NCBI GenBank assembly: GCA_029465975.1
Contig: CM055759.1
Location: 12,034,744 to 12,098,743 of the forward strand
Direction: 5' to 3'
Origin: Dallia pectoralis
Taxonomy: Eukaryota; Chordata; Actinopteri; Esociformes; Umbridae
Length of the DNA stretch: 64,000 nt
The position numbers and the translations under genes are program-made. Shown here piece by piece: positions 50,501 through 59,705 of the stretch (the first letter of the stretch is position 1; each line of letters starts with the position of its first letter). The notes beneath the pieces are model-generated. The model worked only from the letters and a program-made list of their open reading frames with translations, did no database searches and had not been told where the DNA came from.

Positions 50501-53500
50501 AGGGCTGCCAATTGATATCACCTTTAAGCATTGCAGAACAAACTGAACTGTCTGGCTTTCTCTGTATGCCACAACCAGAACTTGTTTTCAAATGGTATTC
50601 AACTGCAAGTTCTAACAAAGACTTTCAAAAATGATTTACATTAAGTGTGTTGTTGAGATAGAGAAAAGGAAGAGAGAGAGATAAAAAGAGAGTGAGAAAG
50701 AAAAAGGGAAAACAAGCGCATTTGACACATTCTTTGTTCTCTGGTCCCCAAAAGGCAAAAAATGCAAGCATATGTGTCTATTAGTGTATGGGTCAACACC
50801 TGTGTATGTACGGGGTGTGTGTGTGTGTGTGTGTTTGTGTGAAAACACGCGCATATGTGTGTGGACATGTGTGTGTTGGACCATACGATCATTATGAGAC
50901 AAGGACCAGCTGAGTTCCATAACATCTGGCCTCAGCTGTAGAGACGATAACACTGTGAGAAATCACCCAGACCCTCCCTGCACATGAACACACATACACA
51001 TAGACACAAGCACACATGATAGCATAGCCAGATGGCAGTGTCTCACCCTATCTAACCCCCTATGTGTTGGTTATGGATATTATTGGGTGTGCCAACAACA
51101 AATAAACATCCGATATCTATTTTTTGTCTTTCTGCTATATTATGTCACATTTAGGACTAGACATCATCTTCAGAGGCCCAGGTTATTAAAAAAAGGGCCA
51201 GGCAAATACCTTTTTTTCTAACATGAACAAGTAACACTTTTGACCCCAAGTTCTCGGTGCATTCAAGTGGCCAAACACCTGCATGGGAAAACATTGGATT
51301 CTGACTCCTCAAACGTTTATGAATAAAAAGCCTATAGCATTGAGTGGTTTGGAATATGTTGCTTTTATACAGTTGTGAAATGAACGCTGTCTTAATCAGA
51401 GCACCGTGGTTGCCATGGCACCTGAAGCAGTCCAGGCAGAGAGATCTTGTACATTATCTATGCACATTTGTAAATATGTAACATCAATAACTTAATATGT
51501 ATAGGAAATGTCTGGTTTACATCTCTATCCTGCCTATTGACTTGGTGTTTAACAATTCTCCTAACTTTACTTGCTAACATTGGTACCTAGTTTGTCTTGA
51601 CTTAAATCCACAACCCCATAACTGCATAGGAGCTGTTTACCAACAACTGCACCTCCAGTCCCCACACTGTCAAACTTCGGAAGTTTGCAGATAACACCAC
51701 CCTCATCGGTCTAATATCTGATGGGGACGAGACCGCCTACAAGGGGGGAAATCGACCAGCAGGTGTACTGGTGCCGTCTCAACAACTTGGTGTTATAAAG
51801 ACAGTGGAGATGAGAGTGGAATTTTGGAGAAGCCCAGATGACCTTCCTCCAATTGTCCTGGAGGTCTCCCCCGTCAACATAGAGGGGTGCTTTAGCTTCC
51901 TGGGCAACACCATCGCACAGGTCCTCAAGTGGGAGCTGAATATCACCTCTCTCAATAAAGTACAAGAAAGAAAGTACTGACTGTGGCAGCTGAAAAAGTA
52001 CAATCAGCCAACGTCCATGACGATACACAGCCATCATTGAGTCCATCCTGACCCCCATCACCGTCTGGTACGCTGCAGACACTGTCAAGGATAAAAACCA
52101 ATGGTCCGTTCCCCCCTGCGACTATTCAGAACTCTGCAACCTTTTAGAACTCTCACCTCTGGCAGATGGCTAAGGTCTATCAAGACCAAAGCATCCCGCC
52201 ACAAAAACAGCTTCTTCCCCAAGACGGTGAATCGTGGGAATATGCCTCTAGCACTAGACTATATATATATATGCAAATGAAAGGCTTGTGTTTGTGCAAT
52301 ATTATGTTTTTAATATTGGCATTCAATAATTACTGACTATTTCACTGAATACTGCTGTCCTGCAATTTGTGTTAAATTGTATTGCGATGGTAACAGAAAC
52401 AAAAAAGTATGGCACAGCCCCAACGAGAATATTTTTCACCAGCCGCCACTGATCTAGACACTGCTTTTTTGCACAATTCAATTCAGATACATTCCACATA
52501 TTCTATATTTACCCGGTACATATACTGTGCCTAGGCAGGGTCTCTTGACTGTTTGTGTTGTGTGCGTAAACAGACTTGGCAAATAAACCTGATTCAGATT
52601 TTGATTCTTAAGAAGTAATTAATTGCACAGTCCCAGTCTGGTGATTCTTCCTTTGTTTGTTGCAGGCTTAAGATGCAGGCTGTCATCATTAATTGAGTTA
52701 AACTAACAACAGCTTAGTCTCAAACAATATCAAGTCGACAGCTACCTAAAAGTTGTAGTCAAATCTCCAAAAATGCATGCCGCCTTGAATTGAGACCAAA
52801 CAAAGATGTATTTTTGCCAATAAACAATATGCTCATCTCAATCCTGTTTACCAACCTGACTCTTAAGCTACTGTATATGGATTCCTCAGTGCTATTAACT
52901 TCATGCTTATACAAGACAGAGTCCAGAAGAGTTGCAGTCAGACTGTGGGGATGCCAAGGTGCTGTTGAGACACTTGGAGTAAAGCGTGAATTGTGCTTGC
53001 AGACACTGGATTACCTGTTTAACTATCACTAATGACAATCCCTCATTAATCAACTGTTTGACCCAGACCAATTATATGCTTATTTAGCTACATGTTAATT
53101 GAATATTATGTTTACCTTTCCAGGTTCTGAGATTCTTTTAGTAATAAAAGCACTATGGAAGCTGAATCAATAATTACAATACTATTATTGTTATCAACAG
53201 TGAGATCACTATTATTATTAGATATACTGTAAATACATGCTCCATAGGCTTGAATGGGGAATATGTGGATACATTATAACGTGCCTCTGTACGCTTATGT
53301 AGATATTCCATTATACCTTATAAAAGTACTTTAACGAAATGCATTAACTGCACTGTTCATGGTTTAGCATGAACAGCAATATTTGCACATCCATATTTAC
53401 AATATTGCTAAATCTGGGGAAAGTTGGAGACATTGGTTAATGTTAATGGATGCACTCTTGTCCTACCTGTACCAGCTCAACCCTCGTGCGTAATGCCGAT

Positions 53501-53963
53501 CAAAGAAGTGCGGCTCAGAGCCCAGTGCGCGGATGTCCGGGTGCAGCCGGAGAAACTCCAACAGAGCCCGGGTGCCACCTTTCTTTACCCCGATAATCAG
53601 AGCTTGGGGTAACCGCCGGGACGCTGTCCATTCAGTACCGGGGTCATGTGTCACCACATCGGGCGTGTTTGTGCTCCGCTCTCCGGCATCTCGGTACCCA
53701 TGATGTACTGTCACCATGTCCTCCTTATAAGTACCGTTTATCTCCTGATACCATCCGGATAAGAACCACTCTCTGGCGGGTCTGGTGGAGATTGAGTTTT
53801 CTGGAACATCCGATCCACAGCATCCCGTTAGGAAGTATAAGAGAGTTAGGCAGATTATTCCCAAACACAGCATGATCAGGAGTTTGTGGAGTACTTTCCT
53901 GATGTCTGTTGGGTTGTTCTGGTGCCATTCCCTTCCCTCAGAGACCCATCCGAGGAGGGCCAT
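38183..53963 (-). CDS. hs3st6: heparan sulfate glucosamine 3-O-sulfotransferase (HS3ST3/6 type), three coding exons
   Basis: Joining 53963-53467, 38973-38744 and 38571-38183 (- strand) gives 371 residues. A type II membrane anchor (about 25-47, VLHKLLIMLCLGIICLTLLY) places it in the Golgi. The sulfotransferase domain starts near 118 with LPQALIIGVKKGGTR, whose KKGGTR (127-132) is the 5'-PAPS loop. GSEPHFFDR (148-156) carries the predicted catalytic Glu150, LIVVVRDPVTRAISDY (204-219) is the 3'-phosphate-binding region, and Cys317/Cys329 form the conserved C-terminal pair. The enzyme transfers sulfate from PAPS to the 3-OH of glucosamine in heparan sulfate. LRLHPD, ALGSEP and IGLYAQHL recall HS3ST6 while the C-terminus resembles HS3ST3, so the symbol is provisional. 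Odd points are an extra intron, Arg184 in EKTPRYF and Gly280 in VSGEGL. Confidence 0.88.
38744..38973 (-). CDS. hs3st6: sulfotransferase coding exon 2
   Basis: Begins after attctccag and ends aatg/gtaaca (- strand). It encodes SMMPKALDGQ to FKNSTN, including EKTPRYF and the VVVRDPVTRAISDY phosphate-binding region. Phase agrees on both sides (ag/g in, phase 1 out). The following intron is 172 bp (38743-38572). Confidence 0.88.
39380..40345 (+). mobile_element. broken LINE (non-LTR) reverse-transcriptase fragment in sulfotransferase intron 1
   Basis: Degenerate reverse transcriptase reads EEEQCGFRPGGGTTNQLFTL (39460-39520), then VCFVDLEKEYDWAPQEILWE (39542-39600), then GPLFRVIQSLYARSKSCV (39925-39978). 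It resumes near 40050-40340 with C-terminal motifs such as the RPRTRWRDYI block (about 40195-40230), ERLGIPSSEL and LLELLPPRPDPG. The FADD catalytic block between these is deleted and frames shift. Such LINEs are common in fish but I do not assign a family. A 60-bp array sits inside it. Confidence 0.75.
39560..39919. repeat. 60-bp tandem repeat inside LINE fragment, 6 copies
   Basis: Exactly six 60-bp units start at 39560, 39620, 39680, 39740, 39800 and 39860. They are identical except for two bases near the end of the last unit (gtatat for gtgtac). In frame each unit encodes EKEYDWAPQEILWEVLRVYG, a conserved reverse-transcriptase segment that normally occurs once. The identity of the units shows recent expansion. 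Confidence 0.97.
40346..40826. other. sulfotransferase intron 1, no recognised feature
   Basis: AT-rich intronic sequence without recognisable elements. Confidence 0.55.
40827..40965. repeat. 45-bp tandem repeat, 3 copies
   Basis: Units starting tatctgaagtatgccaaagc at 40827, 40872 and 40917, nearly identical. Confidence 0.93.
41110..41560. repeat. 10-bp (CACACACCTG/CACACATCTG) array
   Basis: About 45 units of a cacacacctg core with tcacaca and ccacaca variants. The three + frames read His/Thr/Cys repeats, which are artefacts. Confidence 0.95.
41561..42496. other. sulfotransferase intron 1, no recognised gene
   Basis: Contains short ca-rich stretches (42010-42027 and 42095-42126) and otherwise unclassified sequence. 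Confidence 0.55.
42497..43000. repeat. 21-bp minisatellite, about 24 copies
   Basis: The unit is tgtgcatgtgctctgtgttc plus c, with gttgc, gtccc and tacatg variants. Because 21 is a multiple of three, four frames remain open over about 190 codons. No coding support. Confidence 0.96.
43001..44408. other. sulfotransferase intron 1, no recognised gene
   Basis: Includes a gt microsatellite at about 43464-43511 and a short one at 43709-43727. Otherwise AT-rich and unclassified. Confidence 0.55.
44409..44618. mobile_element. foldback MITE with 8-bp target duplication
   Basis: Arms of about 76 bp (44414-44489 and 44537-44612) are inverted repeats starting ttggtgttttaag and containing cagcgctgcatggaagg; I see only a base or two of difference. 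The centre is about 45 bp and holds ccctaaccctaacc. The 8-bp sequence aaccattg occurs directly outside both ends (44401-44408 and 44619-44626), which fits a hAT-type target duplication. No coding sequence. Confidence 0.8.
44619..45931. other. sulfotransferase intron 1, no recognised gene
   Basis: AT-rich intronic sequence; a caga-rich low-complexity stretch lies at 45525-45690. Confidence 0.55.
45932..46262. repeat. 47-bp tandem repeat, about 7 copies
   Basis: Units containing ataaacctcccagaacctgt, cgttacactaagcc and tatatcat, with ctgaacc/agaacc alternation. Not a multiple of three. Confidence 0.95.
46311..49471. repeat. 3.2 kb array of GGCATACACAGCATACACAGTATA-like short units with higher-order structure
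   Basis: The base unit is 10-14 bp (ggcatacacag, catacacagtata). Rare phrases such as acagatttacacagtcatac recur near 46882, 47037, 47553, 48108, 48262, 48806 and 49078, marking nested units of roughly 0.5 kb copied several times. Open frames on the - strand (Tyr/Ala/Val/Cys repeats) are artefacts. Confidence 0.95.
49516..49544. repeat. (CA)n microsatellite
   Basis: Short ca run after the 3.2 kb array. Confidence 0.9.
49731..49945. repeat. (ATGTGTGG/ATGTGTAG)n repeat
   Basis: About 215 bp of 8-bp units gatgtgtg and gatgtgta. Confidence 0.94.
49946..51599. other. sulfotransferase intron 1, no recognised gene
   Basis: Contains a gt microsatellite at about 50815-50836. A weak inverted pair (ggcagccctta at 50453, taagggctgcc at 50499) may be part of a small hairpin element. 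Otherwise unclassified. Confidence 0.5.
51600..52610 (+). mobile_element. L2/CR1-type LINE 3' fragment in sulfotransferase intron 1
   Basis: Degenerate reverse transcriptase is readable: KLRKFADNTTLIGLISDGDE (51667-51728), CRLNNL, IKTVEMRVEF, FSFLGNTIAQVLKWELNITS (51892-51951), IIESILTPITVWY-like sequence, then SRHKNSFFPKTV (52195-52230). FADN replaces the catalytic FADD, and stops and frameshifts are frequent. The order of motifs matches L2/Rex1-type LINEs of fish. The 3' end runs into sequence near 52560-52600 (caaataaacctgattcag) typical of a LINE tail. Confidence 0.75.
52611..53466. other. sulfotransferase intron 1, donor-proximal part
   Basis: AT-rich intronic sequence; no repeat or exon was recognised. 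Confidence 0.55.
53467..53963 (-). CDS. hs3st6: sulfotransferase coding exon 1
   Basis: Encodes residues 1-165 plus two bases. The chosen start is the first ATG (53963-53961), giving MALLGWVSEG; a GTG 21 bp upstream is in frame but unlikely to be used. It holds the cytoplasmic tail, transmembrane anchor, a short stem with an NGT sequon (76-78), the PAPS loop and the GSEPHFFDR catalytic motif, ending GLSWY and ag/gtagga. The stem is shorter than in mammalian HS3ST3 as I recall it. Intron 1 is 14.5 kb. Confidence 0.9.
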
Positions 53964-54339
53964 TCTACTGCATGTCCAGCTCACATTACTTCTCTACTTA
54001 AAAAAACAAAGAATTTCTCAATTATTTCGAGGAAAATAATATGAATAATGATGCTACTGTTTAAATAAATAAATTAACTTCAACCAAGTTTCCTACGTGC
54101 CCGCGTCCCATCTTTCCTTCTGGCGGTTCATATTGCGCATCTTAACACTGAAGGTTTAGGGTTAGTTCCTAGTGCAACCCCGTGTCTCAATCAAATAATA
54201 AATCCCTGTAATCTGTCCAGATATCCACCACTCAGTCCATTCTGCAAACATAGAAAAAAATGCCCAGAGCTTTTAATAACCGCGGCGCAATACGAGGCAC
54301 CCCCCCTGTGTGAGCGTCTCCAGGGACCGCGCGTTATGT

Positions 54340-54340
<1 letters not shown>

Positions 54341-54379
<39 letters not shown>

Positions 54380-54399
54380 GTTCTCTCTATCTCTCTCTC
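54341..54399. repeat. (CT)n tract upstream of sulfotransferase exon 1
   Basis: About 35 bp of ct repeats followed by looser tctctc sequence, about 380 bp upstream of the start codon on the - strand, so probably in the promoter or 5'UTR. On the - strand it reads (GA)n, as does the tract upstream of gsg1l2. Confidence 0.92.
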
Positions 54400-56337
54400 A
54401 TGAATTTGTTCAGGGAACTGTGCTCAGGGAACTGTGCTCCAGCGCTCAGTATTAAACTGATGTCGAGGGGTCGTCAACAAAATCAAGTTAAATTCCGACG
54501 TATTTGATGCGTTTTACAGCCATTGCCCCCCTGGACACCCTAGTGTCAGCCTAATGGACTGTAATAACGCTCGCCGTTGCTCATAGAGGCAGACCAGGAC
54601 AAACGCGAAATGTTGACGTGGATCTGTGTTGATCATATGTGTGTACAGCATATGTCAACTCCAGTCCCAGCAGTAAATCAGGGGTAGGTTGAGCACATAA
54701 TTGGTTTACTAGTTAAAATTAGTCCAGTTACTTCGACTGGCAGTGGCCAAAGACTCCTGATCCTCTGCAGTCCAGACGTGGAGACTACCAAGTTCTACTG
54801 ACCAAGTCTGCATCTTAGTAGGCTAACTGAACCATGGATTCATGAACTAAATTATTCAACAAGCAGAGTAAAAGAGAGCAACTAACATTTTAATGACAAG
54901 GGTGTATTTTCATCCCATTCTCATTTTTGCAGGCAAACAGTGATCCATTAATAGCTTATAATAAAGATGACTGTCCTAAAGGTGTGGTTAAGAACTCAGT
55001 GGAGAGTCGTTAGGGCTGACACTATAAGGCATGTGGTTTATTTCAGTCATCAGCCTATAGCAGATGTGACCCATTTATGAGGTCAGAGGTCAGATGTGTT
55101 GGACTGTAAAGAAGTGCATAACCAACAACAATTGCAATAATATCTTTATTAGTTTAAATATTTGGGCATGATATCAATTATTTGAAATTTTACAAGTAAT
55201 TTTACAACTTATGAAGCTATTGGATTGGGTCATGTTGAATTACCAGAACTGATCTTGACAATATCCAATGTTCTTATAAAGGCTTTATTGACAAGTCTTA
55301 TCCCATAAACGAACAGAGAGACTATAGTCATTTCTGGATGATGACAAAAGGGTCAGATTTACTGAAAGATTTTCTAGCAAAGAAAATAAATTAATACACC
55401 AGTATATACAAACTTGTATTGTCTTACATCTGCTACACTATAAAACGTTATAAACTGATTATCATATTGTAGGGAAGAGAGAGACACTTGTGAATATTGG
55501 CAAAAATAATGAATCATTTCTGATGGTGTCACAGGGACATGAGGTCTTTTATTTTGCCAGGACAGCTCTTTATGCTGTTCAACTGGCAATGGAATAAATC
55601 TCTAATCGCCAGTCTGATATTTTTTCTCAACATCACATCACCTCTTCACACGCCATCATAAAAAGCAAAAAAGCATTGACATAGATTTAAGATCGAGGTT
55701 ATGGTGCGGATACAATTGATTCAGATAATTTTTTTGATTCAGATCAATTTTCTGCTCAGTTTCCCTATTGATGGGGTGTTTTTGACCTGCCTCCATGGAT
55801 GAGAGACCAAGGTCAGGGCTCTCATCCAGTGTGAGATATTCAGCATGTACGTGTTTTGTCTGAAGCTTTACCTGGAACAGATTGTTTCGTGATGAAGTGG
55901 CAGTTTTTAAATGTGTGACCCTGAGGTCAGGGCTGGAGTGCTTTACAATGATTTAAGATCCTACAGAGAGACCACAGGCAGAGGAGACAGCTTCATCTAC
56001 ACCCTGATTAAGATATGATGGAATATATAGAACCATAAAGAGATCTACGTTTTACATTTGAATGTGTAAAATTGTCGATAGAGCACACAAAACAATGAAT
56101 AGGAACCCGATGTTATTTCATTCATATAGTGTATTTCAAGAAATAAAATAAAGTGTATGCATCTTCTCTATATAAAAAGTACATTTAAAATGAAATAATA
56201 CAATATCAATATTGGCAGGGAATATCGACTTATCGTTTATGTAAATGCAACTTTTGATAATTGTTCTATCAACCATATCCCTGGTTAGATGTTTACCCTC
56301 CCTTAATGATGGGCTAGATTGAGTTTCAACCCCTAGG
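54400..56337. other. upstream of sulfotransferase gene, no recognised feature
   Basis: No exon, repeat or RNA gene was recognised. Confidence 0.55.
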
Positions 56338-56790
56338 TGTCCTCCTCCCAGCCCCTCCCTGTCATTCTCCCAGCCCCTCCCTGTCCTCTTCCCAGCCCCT
56401 CCCTGTCCTCCTCCCAGCGCCTCCCTGCCCTCCTCCCAGCCCCTCCCTGTCCTCCTCCCAGCCCCTCTCTGTCCTCCTCCCAGCCCCTCCCTGTCCTCCT
56501 CCCAGCCCCTCCATGTCCTCCTCCCAGCCCCTCCCTGTCCTCCTCCCAGCCCCTCCCTGTCCTCTTTCCAGCCTCTCCCTGTCCTCCTCCCAGCCCCTCC
56601 CTGTCCTCCTTCCTCCTCCTCCCTGCCCTCCTCTCAGCCCCTCCCTGTCCTCCTCCCAGCCCCTGACTGTCCTCCTCCCAGCCCCTCCCTGTCCTCTTTC
56701 CAGCCCCTCCATGTCCTCCTTCCACCCCCTCCCTGTCCTCCTCCCAGCCCCTGACTGTCCTCCTCCCAGCACTTCCCCCGACTCCTGCCA
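56338..56790. repeat. 22-bp minisatellite, about 20 copies
   Basis: The unit is tgtcctcctcccagcccctc plus cc, a pyrimidine-rich array with scattered substitutions. The G-rich strand is the - strand. Open frames in several frames are artefacts. Confidence 0.96.
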
Positions 56791-57186
56791 GCCCCCTGGC
56801 AGCCTAATGAGAACTAAAGCAATGTTATATGTAATAAAATCTAAATTACAGCCATAAGTCACAAAGCACAACACAGCAAGTCAAAGCAGAGAACAGCCCA
56901 CAACCAACCTATTCCAACCTATTATGATTGGGGAACTAATCACAGCCTTTATCTAAATAAATATTGGAGCCTTTAACTCGGGTCATTAGCTGATGACCTC
57001 AGCATACTAGTCATTTACATCACCTGGTAATTTATTTTTCACAGTGTACAAGCTGAGGCAGATTTGTGGCGGGCATGGTCTCCTGTTTATATCAATAGAG
57101 ACTTTAGGCTGTTGGAACCAGTAATTGGTGAAAGTGTGACAGCCTGGAGCAGACTGAAAGTCAGTGGGGAAGGGAACGAGCAGCAC
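56791..57186. other. intergenic, no recognised feature
   Basis: Spacer between a minisatellite and a solo LTR. Confidence 0.55.
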
Positions 57187-57191
57187 CTAAC

Positions 57192-57677
57192 TGTCACGAA
57201 CACACACGGAAACGAAGAATTGAATCCAATCGCGGAGACGCGATGTTTATTTTACAGGAACGTTCTATGCAAACAAGAATAGTCGGGCAGGCAAGGTTCA
57301 GCTTCGGGAGGTCAGAGGCAGGAGACGGTACAGAGTGGCAGGCGAGACAAGGTCCGGTAAACACGCAGGATGGTCAGGCACGGGAATCACTGGTTGACAC
57401 AAAGCAAAGGATGAGCAGACTCAGAGTAAACGGGCAGGCAAAGGACTGGTACACGGAACAAACGTATTCTGACTTTCAACGATAACGCTCAGCAAGTTCG
57501 TAAACGATCAATACCTCGCACCGGTCTCAGGGCACTGACACTCTATATAGGTCCCTCAATCACACACAGGTGTGTCAGAACTCAGGTGACAACGATCGAG
57601 TCTGATTGCCTCCTCTCCCGGTAGATCGAGGAGCTGTCACCTGGCGCATAGAGGAGGATAAACCTCCGTTTCTTACA
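57192..57677 (-). mobile_element. solo LTR (486 bp) with 5-bp target duplication
   Basis: The element is bounded by tgtcacgaac (57192) and tttcttaca (57677) and flanked by the direct repeat ctaac at 57187-57191 and 57678-57682. TG...CA ends with a 5-bp duplication define an LTR. On the - strand a TATA-like cctatatagag (about 57555-57545) precedes an aataaa (57251-57246), the order expected for promoter and poly(A) signal, so it points to the - strand. No internal region remains: LTR-LTR recombination removed it (inference). Confidence 0.8.
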
Positions 57678-57682
57678 CTAAC

Positions 57683-58827
57683 CTTAGTTAATTCGATTAA
57701 GAGATTCACAAAAGCTCACTGGAGAGTTTACCAGTGAGTCTCTACTGTTAGCATAGAGATTGAGTGAGCCTAAGGTTGTGCGCCAAATTGTGTCGCATGG
57801 AAAGTGTGTATGTTTCTGTAACAGGTGAGCCTGGTGTTTTACATTAAGAAAGTGGTGAAGCACATGAAGCACATCATTTAAAGTAGCTCTCACTGTAAAT
57901 AACACGCAACATGTAACAATTACACACAAAGACCCCCGGGGCAAAGACCAGCACATCGCTACGTTTCCGGGTCAATGGAACCAGAGAAAGGAGACTGCAC
58001 GCTGAAAGAACAGACTCTTCTCCCCCTCGCCTTCCAGTGATTTGTTAACTGTATTCATAGTAACTGTTACCATGACCTGCGTAACTACACCTGAACCCAA
58101 CGGCCTACAGTATGATGGTCAAAAGTCATTATGTCTCTGAGAAACTAAGCACAAACTAGTGTAGGGAATTATTGTATCATCGATCTCACTGAAAAATATC
58201 TCAATCATATTCAAAGTTGTTTAAAGAACCTCTGAGGGGCAAGAGGAAAAAATTTCACATGGAGTATATGTTGGACACATTAATACTTTAAGCTAAGCAT
58301 AAGCTATTCATGTGGCATACTTGGGGGTAGGTGTGAGTTTTATAATGAGGGAGGTAGTCCATTCTGACCCATTAAACTTGGCATCAGCTGTCAAGCTCTT
58401 ATTGTGTTGTAGTGAAACACAAGTGACGGACCTAGGCTCAGCAGTTTTCTATTGGAACAACACCAAGGGTCATTACCCATTTGCTGTGTTATTTAATGAA
58501 ATTTGTTATCATTTAACAAATGTCTCCAAATGGTCATAGGTTGTTAGTTATTAAAGGACTAACGACAATGAGAGTTTGCATTCAACCCTTATAAAACAAT
58601 TTTTGTAGTTCCTCACATCATTCCCTCATATTCTTCTAACATCCACTTAGCTTTTCTTTCATCCTAATTTAATACCGTACCTTTGATCTTTTTTTCCTTC
58701 CTTCTTATTTTGTGACAATAAATAATCAAACAATTTTCAAAATCCCAGTGTGCCCATGTCTTTTAGACACTCTCTGTCAACTGAGGCTAAAAGGTTGATC
58801 CTAATCAGCCCTAATGCCCACAGCCTG
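57683..58827. other. intergenic, no recognised feature
   Basis: No gene or repeat was recognised. Confidence 0.55.
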
Positions 58828-59705
58828 GTGCCTCCTGCCTAGTCCCTGCCTGGTGCCTGGTGCCTGCTGCCTCCTGCCTGCCTGGTGCCTGCTGCCTCCT
58901 GCCTGCCTGGTGCCTCCTGCCTGCTGCCTCCTGCCTGCCTGGTGCCTGCCTGGTGCCTCCTGCCTGCTGCCTCCTGCCTGCCTGGTGCCTGCTGCCTCCT
59001 GCCTGCCTGCCTGGTGCCTGCTGCCTGCTGCCTCCTGCCTGCCTGGTGCCTGCTGCCTCCTGCCTAGTGCCTGCTTGGTGCCTGCCTGGTGCCTCCTGCC
59101 TGGTGCCTCCTGTCTGGTGCCTGCTGCCTCCTGCCTAGTGCCTGCCTGGTGCCTGCCTGGTGCCTCCTGCCTGGTGCCTCCTGCCTGGTGCCTGCCATCT
59201 GCCTGGTGCCGGTGTCTGCTGCCTGCCTGGTTCCTGCCTGGTGCCTGCTGCCTCCTGCCTGGCGCGGGGCCTGGTGCCTGCTGCCTCCTGCCTGTTCCGG
59301 TGCCTGCTGCCTGCCTGGTTCCTGCCTGGTGCCTGTGCCTGCTGCCTCCTGCCTGGCGCAGGGCCTGGTGCCTCTTGCCTGCTGCCTCCTGCCTAGTGCC
59401 TGCCTGGAGCCTGCCTGGTGCCTCCTGCCTGGTGCCTCCTGCCTGGTGCCTGCCTGGTGCCGGTGCCTGCTGCCTGCCTGGTGCCTGCCTGGTGCCAGTG
59501 CTTGGTGCCGGTGCCTGCTGCCTCCTGCCTGTCGCGGGGCCTGCTGCCTGGTGCCTCTTGCCTGGTGCCTGCTGCCTCCTGCCTGGTGCCTGCCTGGTGC
59601 CTGCTGCCTGGTGCTTGCCTGGTGCCTGCTGCCTGGTGCCTCTTGCCTGGTGCCTGCTGCCTGGTGCCTGCCTGGTGCTTGCTGCCTCCTGACTGGTGCC
59701 TGCCG
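58828..59705. repeat. CCTGCCTGGTG/CTGCCTCCTG minisatellite
   Basis: About 880 bp of short units (cctgcctggtg, cctgctgcctcctg, cctagtg) with nested higher-order blocks; cctggcgcggggcctgg-like phrases mark three larger copies near 59260, 59350 and 59530. Open frames in three + frames read Pro/Ala/Cys/Leu/Trp strings and are artefacts. Confidence 0.95.

Noticed and set aside
53785..54039. 84-codon + strand frame
   Set aside because: Antisense shadow of sulfotransferase exon 1.
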